A stretch of 64,000 bases of DNA from positions 20,689-84,688 of the forward strand of contig JANQSN010000013.1 of NCBI GenBank assembly GCA_028284045.1. Direction: 5' to 3'. Numbering within the stretch: the first letter of the stretch is position 1; every line of letters begins with the position of its first letter. The position numbers and the translations under genes were made by a program. Below the pieces are notes generated by a model. That model searched no databases. It saw only the letters and a program-made list of their open reading frames with translations, and was not told where the DNA came from. This document shows, piece by piece, positions 35,118 through 43,394 of the stretch. The stretch is from Alphaproteobacteria bacterium (GTDB lineage Bacteria; Pseudomonadota; Alphaproteobacteria; DSM-16000; Inquilinaceae).

Positions 35118-35339
35118 ATGGCAAACGGCATCATTCGGGGTCCTTACGCACCGCCCTTCTTCGGCACCGCCTCCAAGACGCCGGACTGCGCCTCGGAAGA
35201 GGTCGAGTTCAAGCTGGCCCTGACGGGCGCCGCCGCGCAGCTGCGCGCGGCGACCGCCTCGCTGGCCGCCCCCTACGACGTCCAGCTTCTCAACACGGCA
35301 AAGTTGCTGGAGGCGATGGCCGGCGAGGCCGAGGCCTGA
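35118..35339 (+). CDS. Small hypothetical protein
   Basis: The 73-residue protein starts MANGIIRGPYAPPFFG. Its C-terminal half is probably helical (FKLALTGAAAQLRAATASLAAPYDVQLLNTAKLLEAMAGE). There is no signal peptide and no recognised family. The codon usage matches its neighbours and a GGGAGG stands about 12 bases before the ATG. A strong hairpin terminator follows at 35456-35491. It lies 104 bases after the PraR-like gene on the same strand. Confidence 0.6.
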   Translation: MANGIIRGPYAPPFFGTASKTPDCASEEVEFKLALTGAAAQLRAATASLAAPYDVQLLNTAKLLEAMAGEAEA

Positions 35340-35455
35340 AGGACTCGTGCCGGCGAGCCACTGACGTGACTCGCCTCATGTTCCTCAATCGCCGGCGGGC
35401 CCGTGCGGGCCCTTGGCTTTCGCGCCCAATAGGGCGCGGCGCCTCAACGGCGCAA

Positions 35456-35491
35456 CCAAAGAGCCGATGAATAACGTCATCGGCTCTTTGG
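35456..35491. terminator. Bidirectional intrinsic terminator hairpin
   Basis: A perfect 15-base stem, CCAAAGAGCCGATGA paired with TCATCGGCTCTTTGG, closes a 6-base loop. It lies between the plus-strand small gene and the minus-strand pseudoazurin gene, whose stop is at 35515. It therefore probably terminates both. A second short hairpin (GGGCCCGTGCGGGCCC) lies at about 35397-35412. Confidence 0.85.
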
Positions 35492-35514
35492 TATTGGAGA
35501 CGGCCGGGGCTGGT

Positions 35515-36015
35515 TCACGCCGACAGCCAGCCATTCGCCTCCGCTTCCGCCCAGATCTCGTTCCAGACCTGGGCCGCCAGGCCGGCATGCTGCACGCTGC
35601 GCGCCGCGTCGAGATTGTCGAACATGCCGTCGCCCTCGACGACGATCAGCCCGACCATGCCCATCGCGTGGTGCGGCAGGCAGTGATAGCCGTAGAAGCC
35701 CGGCTGCCGCAGCGTCACCGTGATCTCCTGGTTCATCTGACCGATCCAGCCTTCCGCACCGTCCGGCAGCATCCCGTCGGTGGTCTGGCTGTTATGGGCC
35801 GGATCGGTCAGCACGAACGTAACCTGGTCGCCCGGCTGGATGCGCAGAAGCTGCGGGTAGAACACCATCACCTTGCCCGGGTTCTCCGGATGGACGTTCA
35901 GCATCTGCACCTCGTGGACCGTGCCCTGGGCCAGGCCGTGCGATGAGACAAGCGCAGCCCCGGTGGCCGTGGCGGCGGTGATCAGGACGGTGCGGCGGGT
36001 GAACAACGCTGACAT
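35515..36015 (-). CDS. Pseudoazurin-type blue copper protein
   Basis: The 166-residue periplasmic cupredoxin has a Tat-like or long signal peptide (RRTVLITAATATGAALV, cleavage near GLAQ). The type 1 copper ligands are visible: His in DPAHNSQTTDG, and Cys, His and Met in YHCLPHHAMGMVG. Pseudoazurins ferry electrons from the bc1 complex to periplasmic reductases such as nitrite reductase, but none is encoded here. It is transcribed away from the GNAT gene, with an AT-rich stretch resembling an iron-regulator box just upstream (36088-36110). Confidence 0.9.
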   Translation of the reverse strand: MSALFTRRTVLITAATATGAALVSSHGLAQGTVHEVQMLNVHPENPGKVMVFYPQLLRIQPGDQVTFVLTDPAHNSQTTDGMLPDGAEGWIGQMNQEITVTLRQPGFYGYHCLPHHAMGMVGLIVVEGDGMFDNLDAARSVQHAGLAAQVWNEIWAEAEANGWLSA

Positions 36016-36087
36016 GGCGTATCCTCGTGGTCAGGGTCGCGACGCTTCGGCGCGACGGCGAAGCGTCGCCATCCTCTCCCCGTAAGA

Positions 36088-36110
36088 AATGATATTAACT
36101 CTCATTCTCA
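36088..36110 (-). promoter_or_regulatory. Possible Fur/Irr-like operator before pseudoazurin gene
   Basis: An AT-rich island reading AATGATATTAACTCTCATTC on the plus strand stands out from its GC-rich surroundings, 73 bases upstream of the pseudoazurin start. It resembles Fur boxes built from GATAAT-like hexamers in opposite orientation, but the match is imperfect. It could equally be the promoter -10/-35 region. Confidence 0.35.
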
Positions 36111-36134
36111 TCCACAAGGCGTCGCCGGTGCGGA

Positions 36135-36611
36135 TCACGGGCCGAGAGACTTGCGCATGGCGAGGTTGGTGAGGGCGACGCCGCCTCGCTCGACGCGCTG
36201 TTCGCGCTGAACGGTCCAGCCATGGGCCGCGAAGAAGGCCCGGGCGGCCAGACTGGCGTCGGTCGTGAGTGTGGATAGGCGGTCCGCGGCAGCGCGACGT
36301 TCCAGCGCCGCCATCAGCGACGATCCCACGCCAAGGCGCATATGGTCCGGCGAGACGAAGCTGAGATCGACATGGCCCGAACGCGTCAGTGTCATGAAGC
36401 CGACCGGCGCACCCTCCCGCACCGCCACCAGGACGGTCTGCCCGGCCAGCCGCTCCGCCCACACCGCCGGCGCCGGCAATCCGGGCGCCCAGGCCGCGCG
36501 CTGTTCGGCGGTGTAGTGCGCCGCCGCACCGCGGTGGACGGCATCGTAGAAGATGGCCGCCAGCGCCGGATAGTCCTCCGGCCGTCCCTCGCGCACGCTA
36601 GTGACCGACAT
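36135..36611 (-). CDS. GNAT family N-acetyltransferase
   Basis: The 158-residue single GNAT domain has VREGRPEDYPALAAIFYDAV at the N-terminus and the acetyl-CoA loop region DHMRLGVGSSLMAALERRA, a variant of the R/Q-x-x-G-x-G/A motif. It ends AFFAAHGWTVQREQRVERGGVALTNLAMRK, as in YafP-like enzymes. The substrate is unknown. Its 5' end marks the left edge of the AT-rich segment at 36612. Confidence 0.88.
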   Translation of the reverse strand: MSVTSVREGRPEDYPALAAIFYDAVHRGAAAHYTAEQRAAWAPGLPAPAVWAERLAGQTVLVAVREGAPVGFMTLTRSGHVDLSFVSPDHMRLGVGSSLMAALERRAAADRLSTLTTDASLAARAFFAAHGWTVQREQRVERGGVALTNLAMRKSLGP

Positions 36612-37530
36612 GATGCCTTAAATCTTGAGTGATCCCGGTGAACGGATCTGTTGACGCACTTCGCTGGTAACAGGATAATTCTACGCTTCTCTCACACCTA
36701 ACGTGGATTCCTTGGGTCTTTTTATCGTTTCTTGTAGACTGGCTATCCGGGCATCTACGAGCTCTGAAATCCTGAACCATGGATACACCGACACATCGAT
36801 GCGGCCGGCGAGCAAGTAAACACCCTTAACCTAAAAAAACTAAGATTGAGATAGCCCGAATGCCAGATAAAACAGAAATCTCATTCGCAATCATCTATTT
36901 CCAAACTGTCGGTATTATTTATTCTGTATCACTTTTTGGAGGATTCGGCCTGAATTTCGCCGACTATGCGGAAATCGACGATTTCATATTTGCTTCATTC
37001 AAAGAACCGATTCTGTTCATTATGTCTATTGTCATTGTTATGTGTTCTTTATATGTATCAAGACGTCGAAATCAGATTGTCGCTCTCGCAATACCTGTTA
37101 TAACTGCTGCTTTCTTCGGTTTTTTGACTTCTTATCTCGTGATAAATTGCCAAAAATCAATGCTTCTTTCAAATACGGGAGCATTGGTTGAGGTTCATTT
37201 TATCCCTGACACTGTAGAAACGCTGGAAGGTGATGATGACAGATTTGAAAGTGTTTATATGATTGCTAGTGCCGGTGATCTTTTTTTCTTCTTTGACAGA
37301 TTTCTTCATAAAGAAGCAGGATGCGTGAACAGCACAATTATCATACCTCGAAATAACATCACTAGAATTGCCAGAGTCCCGAACGTTGTTGACTCGCTGC
37401 GCAAAAGATCCGTGTGCCAATCGTCTATTGAAAACAGTGGAAACTCCGATATCACATCACCGAACTAAAGAAGCTAAATTATCCAAATCGGGCATATTGA
37501 TCAGATACCCGAAAAAAGAAGCCGCGCAAT
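36612..37530. other. AT-rich island, probably acquired DNA
   Basis: From just after the GNAT start to just before the dgcN stop the base composition falls to roughly 40% GC, against about 70% on both sides. The change is sharp at both ends. The first 248 bases (36612-36859) have no gene I can support. A single gene occupies 36860-37468, and then a short AT-rich tail reaches dgcN. No transposase, attachment site or clear flanking direct repeat was found. Confidence 0.75.
36860..37468 (+). CDS. Unknown membrane protein with atypical base composition
   Basis: The 202-residue protein starts MPDKTEISFAIIYFQTVG and has three hydrophobic segments, at about residues 9-30, 50-68 and 74-95. A soluble C-terminal part of about 105 residues follows (VEVHFIPDTVETLEGDDDRF, FFFFDRFLHKEAGC). 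Codon usage is AT-rich, quite unlike all neighbours, which points to horizontal acquisition. I recognise no family. The open frame, hydrophobic layout and clear start make a real gene likely. It is flanked by minus-strand genes on both sides and is not in an operon. Confidence 0.65.
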   Translation: MPDKTEISFAIIYFQTVGIIYSVSLFGGFGLNFADYAEIDDFIFASFKEPILFIMSIVIVMCSLYVSRRRNQIVALAIPVITAAFFGFLTSYLVINCQKSMLLSNTGALVEVHFIPDTVETLEGDDDRFESVYMIASAGDLFFFFDRFLHKEAGCVNSTIIIPRNNITRIARVPNVVDSLRKRSVCQSSIENSGNSDITSPN

Positions 37531-37532
37531 CG

Positions 37533-38531
37533 TCACCCCAACCGGTCGATCAGCGCGTCGGTGCCGTCCTTCAGCGGGTCGACGCAGGGCATCTGGTGCC
37601 GGTCCGACAGCTCGCCCTTCAGCCGATCGGCCGCCGCGCCGTCCAGCGCCGAGGTGTTGCAGGCGATGCCGATCACCTTGGCGTCGGGATGGGTCAGCCG
37701 CGCGCACTGCTCGTTGAAGGCGATGCAGTCGCCGACATCCGGCACCTGGTGGCCCGGCACGCCGCGCATATGCGGCCGCCCGGGCTCGTGGCACATGATC
37801 AGCGCTTCGGCCTGCGCGCCGTGCACCAGCCCCATCGACACGCCGGCGAAGGAGGGGTGGAACAGCGATCCCTGCCCCTCGACGATGTCCCAATGATCGG
37901 GATCGTTGGCCGGCGACAGCCATTCCACCGCGCCGGAAATGAAATCGGCGATCACCGCGTCGACCGACACGCCCTCCCCGGCGATCAGGATGCCGGTCTG
38001 GCCGGTCGCCCGGAAGTCCGCCGCCATCCCGCGGGCGCGCATGTCGCGCTCCAGCGCCAGCGAGGTGAACATCTTGCCGACAGAGCAGTCGGTTCCGACG
38101 GTCAACAGCCGCCGGCCGGTCCGCGGCGCGCCCGTGCCGACCTCGAAGTCGCGCGAGGGATGGCGCACGTCGAACAGGCGCCGGCCCTCCAGCTTGGCGA
38201 ACTCCGCCACCGCGGGCAGGTCGACCAGCTTCTGGTGCAGGCCGCTGGCGATGTCCATGCCAAGCTCCAGCGCCCGCACCATCACCTCCTGCCAGGCCGG
38301 CGCGATGCGCCCGCCGCGATTGGCCACGCCGATCACCAGCGTGCGCGCACCGGCCGCCGCCGCCGCCTCCAGGCTGAGGTCCGGCAACCCCAGATCGGCC
38401 TGGCAGCCGGTCATGCGGTACTGCCCCAGACACCAGTTGCGGCGCCATTGAGCGATCCCGTGCGCCGTCTTGGCGGCCAACAGGTCGTGGGCGTCCCCGA
38501 GGAACAGAAGATAGGGATGGTCGATCGACAT
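37533..38531 (-). CDS. dgcN: DUF1611 family protein, D-glutamate N-acetyltransferase DgcN
   Basis: The 332-residue protein matches DUF1611: a Rossmann-like N-terminal part (LFLGDAHDLLAAKTAHG, LVIGVANRGGRIAPAW) and a P-loop-like C-terminal part with LTVGTDCSVGKMFTSLALERDM, EGQGSLFHPSFAGVS and CHEPGRPHMRG. DgcN proteins acetylate D-glutamate, and DgcA then racemises the product in a D-Glu catabolic route. The start at ATG 38531 (MSIDHPYLLFLGD) is clear. It reads towards dgcA at 33416-34426, but the two are separated by a 3.1 kb insertion, and its 3' end abuts the AT-rich island. Confidence 0.85.
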   Translation of the reverse strand: MSIDHPYLLFLGDAHDLLAAKTAHGIAQWRRNWCLGQYRMTGCQADLGLPDLSLEAAAAAGARTLVIGVANRGGRIAPAWQEVMVRALELGMDIASGLHQKLVDLPAVAEFAKLEGRRLFDVRHPSRDFEVGTGAPRTGRRLLTVGTDCSVGKMFTSLALERDMRARGMAADFRATGQTGILIAGEGVSVDAVIADFISGAVEWLSPANDPDHWDIVEGQGSLFHPSFAGVSMGLVHGAQAEALIMCHEPGRPHMRGVPGHQVPDVGDCIAFNEQCARLTHPDAKVIGIACNTSALDGAAADRLKGELSDRHQMPCVDPLKDGTDALIDRLG

Positions 38532-38737
38532 GGGAGCGGCGGCCGGCACAACGGTTGCGGTCGCGCCAGGAGATGCCGCAAGCGCCGACCTCTTGCCAAG
38601 CGAATTCGCCGGTCCGGACACACACCCGAAGGCCCGCGCGCGACAGGGCACCCGACGCACCCTATATAGTGCCGGTGCCCCTGGGGGCCGGTGCGTCAAC
38701 GCCACCGCCTCCCGCCACGCCCGCGGACCCCGGATCC

Positions 38738-39391
38738 ATGACCGAAACGACCAAGTCCGAGCCCGAGACCGACGCCGCCGCAAGCCCACCCGGCACGGCG
38801 GACGCGTCGCCCTTCTTGCGCCTGGCGCTGGAGGCAGGGCCGCTGGTGGTCTTCTTCGTCACCAACAACCTTTACGGCATCATGATCGGCACCGGCGCCT
38901 TCATGGCAGCGACCGCGGTGTCGCTGGCGCTGTCGCTGCGGCTGGAAGGCCGGGTGCCGCTGATGCCGCTGGTCGGCGCGGTGTTCGTGCTGATCTTCGG
39001 CGGGCTGACGCTGGTGCTCGACGACGACCTGTTCATCAAGCTGAAGCCGACGGTGGTGAACTGCCTGTTCGCGTCGATCCTGTTCGCCGGGCTGGCGACC
39101 GGCCGGTCGCTCCTGAAGCTATTGATGGGCAGCCTGCTGGCGCTCGACGAGGCCGGGTGGCGCAAGCTGACCTGGCGCTGGGCCTTCTTCTTCGTCGCCC
39201 TGGCGATCTTGAACGAGATCGTCTGGCGCAATTTCTCCACGGATTTCTGGGTCAACTTCAAGGTGTTCGGCCTTATGCCCCTGTCGCTGCTGTTCGGCGC
39301 CGCGCAGATCCCGCTGATCATGCGCCATCAACTGCCCGAGGGACCGGCGGCCCCGGCGGCCCCTGCAGCGCCGGACAGCCGGGACCGGTGA
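38738..39391 (+). CDS. yciB: Inner membrane protein YciB / septation protein A
   Basis: The 217-residue protein has about five membrane segments and the YciB/IspZ signatures GPLVVFFVTNNLYGI, KPTVVNCLFASILFAGL, GWRKLTWRWAFFFVALAILNEIVWR and FWVNFKVFGLMPLSLLF. YciB affects cell-envelope synthesis and septation in enterobacteria. The start at ATG 38738 (MTETTKSEPETD) was preferred over longer frames that are Pro/Arg-rich. The gene is divergent from dgcN and is followed at once by the ycjX homologue. Confidence 0.93.
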   Translation: MTETTKSEPETDAAASPPGTADASPFLRLALEAGPLVVFFVTNNLYGIMIGTGAFMAATAVSLALSLRLEGRVPLMPLVGAVFVLIFGGLTLVLDDDLFIKLKPTVVNCLFASILFAGLATGRSLLKLLMGSLLALDEAGWRKLTWRWAFFFVALAILNEIVWRNFSTDFWVNFKVFGLMPLSLLFGAAQIPLIMRHQLPEGPAAPAAPAAPDSRDR

Positions 39392-39414
39392 CCGGCCGGC
39401 CGGCGGCGACCGGC

Positions 39415-40836
39415 ATGGCGGCGGCCGATCCGGCGGGTCTTGCCGACCGGCTGGCCCGGCTGGGCGACACGACGCGCGACCTCGCCCGCGCGGCCTTCGA
39501 GGACACGGTGCGCATCGGCGTCACCGGGCTGTCGCGCGCGGGCAAGACCGTCTTCCTGACCAGCCTGGTCCACAACCTCATCCATGGCGGCCGCCTGGCC
39601 GCCCTCAGCGCCGCTGCGGAAGGCCGGCTGATCGCCGCGATGCTGCGCCCGCAGCCCGATCCGGCGATGCCCCGCTTCGACTACGAGGCGCATCTCGCCG
39701 CCCTGGCGGGCGATCCGCCGGCCTGGCCGGACAGCACCCGGCGGTCGAGCCAGCTCCGGCTGTCGCTCAGCTACCGGCCGGGCAACTTCCTGGTCCGCCA
39801 GTTCCGCGGCCAGGCGGTCTTGAACCTGGACCTCGTCGACTATCCCGGGGAATGGCTGTTCGACCTGGCGCTGTTGGGGCAGAGCTATGCCGACTGGTCG
39901 GCGGAGGTGCTGGCGGATTGCCGGCGCCCGCCGCGCGCCCGACTGGCCGCCGACTGGGTGGCGCTGGTCGACGCCACGAATGCCGGCGCGGCCGCCGACG
40001 ACGCGACCATGCGCCAGGCGGCGGCGGCCTACACCGCCTATCTGACGGCGGCGCGCGACGCGGGCACCGGGCTCAGCCGCCTCGGCCCCGGGCGCTTCGT
40101 CAGCCCGGGCGAGCTGGCCGGCTCGCCGATGCTGGCCTTCGCCCCGCTGGCGCTACCCACCGGCGGCCGGGCGCGCCGCGGCAGCCTGTGGGCGGCGATG
40201 CAGGACCGGTACGACCTCTACCGCGACCGCGTGGTGCGGCCGTTCTTCCGCGACCACTTCGCGCGCATCGACCGCCAGATCGTGCTGGTCGACGTGCTGA
40301 CGGCGCTGAACCACGGTCAGGCCGCGGTCGCCGATCTCGGCGCCGGGCTCAACCGCCTGCTGAAGGCCTTCCGCCCGGGCCGCAACAGCCTGCTGTCGGC
40401 GCTGACCGGGCGGCGGGTGGAGACGGTGGTGTTCGCCGCCACCAAGGCCGACCACCTGCCGGCCGACCAGCACGACCGTCTCGCCGATCTGCTGCGCCGG
40501 CTGTTGTTCGAGCGGATCAACCAGGCCGCGTTCCAGGGGGCAGCGGTGTCGACGCTGGCGCTCGCCGCGCTGCGCGCCACCCGCCAGACCCGCGCCCGCC
40601 TCGACGGCGCGATGGTCGAGTGTCTCACCGGCCACACGCTGGCCGACGGCCGGGAGGTCGTCGCCTGGCCGGGGGAAATCCCCGCCCGCCCGCAGGACAT
40701 CCCGGCCGACGGCGGCACGCTGGTCGACATCCGCGCGTTCCGCCCACCGCCGGGCGCGCCCGGGGATGCGCGCGGCATGGCGCATCTTCGCCTCGACCAC
40801 GCGCTGGACCGGCTGATCGGAGACCGCCTGGCATGA
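39415..40836 (+). CDS. ycjX: YcjX family P-loop protein
   Basis: The 473-residue GTPase-like protein has the P-loop VTGLSRAGKTVFLTSLVHNLIHGG, a LVDYPGEWLFDLALL switch-like segment, and later FFRDHFARIDRQIVLVDVL, VVFAATKADHLP and GHTLADGREV, which together define the YcjX (DUF463) family. Its members respond to stress in enterobacteria, where ycjX is in the phage-shock regulon. ATG 39415 fits the family start. A GTG at 39388 that overlaps the yciB stop is an alternative. The stop overlaps the next start by 4 bases (ATGA). Confidence 0.9.
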   Translation: MAAADPAGLADRLARLGDTTRDLARAAFEDTVRIGVTGLSRAGKTVFLTSLVHNLIHGGRLAALSAAAEGRLIAAMLRPQPDPAMPRFDYEAHLAALAGDPPAWPDSTRRSSQLRLSLSYRPGNFLVRQFRGQAVLNLDLVDYPGEWLFDLALLGQSYADWSAEVLADCRRPPRARLAADWVALVDATNAGAAADDATMRQAAAAYTAYLTAARDAGTGLSRLGPGRFVSPGELAGSPMLAFAPLALPTGGRARRGSLWAAMQDRYDLYRDRVVRPFFRDHFARIDRQIVLVDVLTALNHGQAAVADLGAGLNRLLKAFRPGRNSLLSALTGRRVETVVFAATKADHLPADQHDRLADLLRRLLFERINQAAFQGAAVSTLALAALRATRQTRARLDGAMVECLTGHTLADGREVVAWPGEIPARPQDIPADGGTLVDIRAFRPPPGAPGDARGMAHLRLDHALDRLIGDRLA

Positions 40837-41876
40837 CCGGACCGACCCCAAAGCCGCGACCACCCAAACCGGGGCCCCGCGTGCTGGCACCGGACGACCC
40901 GGCGATCGTCGCCGCGCCGCCGCCGCGCGAGGACGCCGCCGTTGCCGAGACCCCGACCGCGGACGGCCATCGGTTTGCGAAGGGGCAGACCCGGTCGGGA
41001 CTGCGCCTGGGCGCGCTGGCGCTGATCGCGGCGGGCAGCCTGATCCTCGCCGGCCTGGCCGTCGACACGGTGTGGACGATCGAGGCGATGATCGCCCGCG
41101 CCCCGCTGATCGGCTGGCCGATGGCCGGCCTCGCCGCGCTGCTGCTGGCAGCGCTGGCCGGCCTGGCGGCGCGCGAGGTGGCGGCACTCGCCCGCCTCGA
41201 CCGACTGACGGGGCTGCAGGCGACGGCCCGCAGTGCCGTGGCGACCCCGGCCGCCGACACGGCGGAGGCGACGCTGGCAGGGCTGGAGAGGCTCTACGCC
41301 GGCCGCGCCGACCTCGCCTGGGCGCTCGGCCGCTATCGCGAGCGCCGGGAGGACGCGGTCGACCCGCTCGACCGGCTGGCCTTGTTCGAGGCGGAGGTGC
41401 TGGTCCCGCTGGACCGCCGCGCCGTCGACGCGGTGGCGAAGAGCGCCGGCACCACGGCGGTGTTCACCACCCTCAGCCCCTTCGTCGCCGTCGACATGGT
41501 GGTGACCGGCTGGCGGAACCTGCGCCTGGTGCGCGAGATCGCCGTGCTCTACGGCGGGCGCCCGGGGCTGGCCGGCGCGGTCGCCGTGATCCGCCGCATC
41601 GTCGTCTCCATCGCGCTGACCGGCGGGCTGGAGGCGAGCGACGGCGTGATCGGCCAGACGCTGGGCGGCGGGCTGGCCGGGCGGGTGTCCGCCCGGCTCG
41701 GCCAGGGCGTGGTCAACGGCCTGCTGACCGCGCGCATCGGCCTCGGCGCGATCACCTCGGTACGGCCGATGCCCTTCGTGCGGGCGCGGCCGGCCCGGCT
41801 GGCCGATATGGGCCGGGCGATCGCCGAGCGCCTCAGCCTGCGGCTGAGTGCCGCCGAGCGGACCGGCGACCGCTAA
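40833..41876 (+). CDS. ycjF: YcjF family (DUF697) membrane protein
   Basis: The 347-residue protein has a Pro-rich cytoplasmic N-terminus, two membrane segments (LGALALIAAGSLILAGLAVD and the stretch after LIGWPMAGLAALLLAALAGL) and the DUF697 C-terminal domain. That domain includes TAVFTTLSPFVAVDMVVTGWRNLRLVREIAVLYGGRPG. YcjX and YcjF are a conserved pair. The ATG overlaps the ycjX stop, so translation is coupled. No phage-shock pspABC genes are present, so the regulon may differ here. Confidence 0.9.
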   Translation: MTGPTPKPRPPKPGPRVLAPDDPAIVAAPPPREDAAVAETPTADGHRFAKGQTRSGLRLGALALIAAGSLILAGLAVDTVWTIEAMIARAPLIGWPMAGLAALLLAALAGLAAREVAALARLDRLTGLQATARSAVATPAADTAEATLAGLERLYAGRADLAWALGRYRERREDAVDPLDRLALFEAEVLVPLDRRAVDAVAKSAGTTAVFTTLSPFVAVDMVVTGWRNLRLVREIAVLYGGRPGLAGAVAVIRRIVVSIALTGGLEASDGVIGQTLGGGLAGRVSARLGQGVVNGLLTARIGLGAITSVRPMPFVRARPARLADMGRAIAERLSLRLSAAERTGDR

Positions 41877-42013
41877 CCCCACCGAGGGTTCGTAGATTCT
41901 ACAGAATCTACAGCGGGAAATTGGTGTTGCCGCCCTCTCTAAAATGCTTCTAACCTTTTTCCAACGGGGAATACCCCGACAACGAAAAGAATGGATGAGG
42001 AGGCCCCCAGATC

Positions 42014-43366
42014 ATGCCGCGCGACGCGCAATCCACGCCCGCCGACACCACCCCGACCGGCGCGCACACCACCCTTTCCGACCTCTACGCCGCCGATCCG
42101 GTGGCGGCCGACCGCCGGTTGTTCGGGCGCATCGCCTATCCCGACCGGCGCGGCTTCCTGCAAGGCGCCGGCCTGGCGGCCATGGCGGCGGCCGTCGGCG
42201 CGCATATCCCCTTCCACCGCTTCATGCCGTCGGGTCTGGTGCCGGCGGCGCTGGCCCAGACCGGCGAGACCATGCTGCTGGATGGCAAGGACGGTCTGAT
42301 CGTCCTGAACGAGCGGCCGATCAATGCGGAGACGCCGCCGCATCTGCTGGACGACGACATCACGCCGGCCGCCCGCTTCTTCGTGCGCAACAACGGCCTG
42401 GTGCCCCAGGCGGCGATCGACGGCAATGCCGACGGCTGGACGCTGACCATCGACGGCCATGTCGACAATCCGCTCAGCCTCAGCCTCGACGCGCTGCGCA
42501 ACGACTACGAGGCGGTGACGCTGTCGCTGCAGCTCGAATGCGGCGGCAACGGCCGGTCGTTCTTCCAGCCCGGCGCCTCGGGCAATCAGTGGACCTTCGG
42601 CGCCATCGGCAATGCGGAGTGGACGGGCGTGCGGCTCAGCGACCTGCTGAATGCCGCGGGCGTGCGCGACGGCGCGGTCTATACCGGCCATTACGGCGCC
42701 GACACCCATCTGTCGGGCGACCCGGCGCAGATCCCGATCTCCCGCGGGGTGCCGATCGACAAGGCGATGGAAGAGCACACGCTGGTCGCCTTCGCCATGA
42801 ACGGCCAGGACATCCCGCCGCTGCACGGCTTCCCCTTGCGGGTCGTGGCGCCGGGCTGGCCCGGGTCGTGCTCGCAGAAATGGCTGACCCGCATCGAGGT
42901 GCGCGACGTCGTCCATGACGGGCCGAAGATGGGCGGCTACTCCTACCGCGTGCCACGTACCCCGGTCGCGCCGGGCGTCGAGGTGCCGGAAGAGGACATG
43001 GTGATCATCGAGAGCATGCCGGTGAAGTCGCTGATCACCGCGCCGCAGACCGGGGCGCCGGTGATCGCCGGGGAGGCGTTGGCGGTGCGCGGCCATGCCT
43101 GGGCCGGCGACAACGCGGTCACGGCGATGCATGTCTCGCTGGACTTCGGCCAGACCTGGCAGGAGGCGGAACTCGACGCGCCGGCCAACCGCTTCGCCTG
43201 GCAGCGCTGGCGGGCGGCGGTGACACCGCCGACGGAGGGCTATTACGAGGTCTGGGCGCGCGCCACCGACGATGCCGGGCGCCAGCAGCCGGCGGATGTG
43301 CCGGGCTGGAACCCGCGCGGCTATCTCAACAACATGATCCACCGGATCGCCGTCTTCGCCGCCTGA
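42014..43366 (+). CDS. Sulfite dehydrogenase molybdopterin subunit, SorA-like
   Basis: The 450-residue periplasmic molybdoenzyme has a Tat signal starting at DRRGFLQGAGLAAMAAAVGAH and a sulfite oxidase fold. Its molybdenum Cys is in LQLECGGNGRSFFQP. Other signatures are HYGADTHLSGD, FAMNGQDIPPLHGFPLRVVAPGWPG and the dimerisation domain with VRGHAWAGDNAVTAMHVSLDFGQTW. It should oxidise sulfite to sulfate and pass electrons to the cytochrome c encoded 28 bases downstream. The ribosome binding site GAGGAGG lies 11 or so bases before ATG 42014. Substrates other than sulfite are possible. Confidence 0.88.
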   Translation: MPRDAQSTPADTTPTGAHTTLSDLYAADPVAADRRLFGRIAYPDRRGFLQGAGLAAMAAAVGAHIPFHRFMPSGLVPAALAQTGETMLLDGKDGLIVLNERPINAETPPHLLDDDITPAARFFVRNNGLVPQAAIDGNADGWTLTIDGHVDNPLSLSLDALRNDYEAVTLSLQLECGGNGRSFFQPGASGNQWTFGAIGNAEWTGVRLSDLLNAAGVRDGAVYTGHYGADTHLSGDPAQIPISRGVPIDKAMEEHTLVAFAMNGQDIPPLHGFPLRVVAPGWPGSCSQKWLTRIEVRDVVHDGPKMGGYSYRVPRTPVAPGVEVPEEDMVIIESMPVKSLITAPQTGAPVIAGEALAVRGHAWAGDNAVTAMHVSLDFGQTWQEAELDAPANRFAWQRWRAAVTPPTEGYYEVWARATDDAGRQQPADVPGWNPRGYLNNMIHRIAVFAA

Positions 43367-43394
43367 TCGCTCAGCATCCGGGGTTGGTGAGTCG

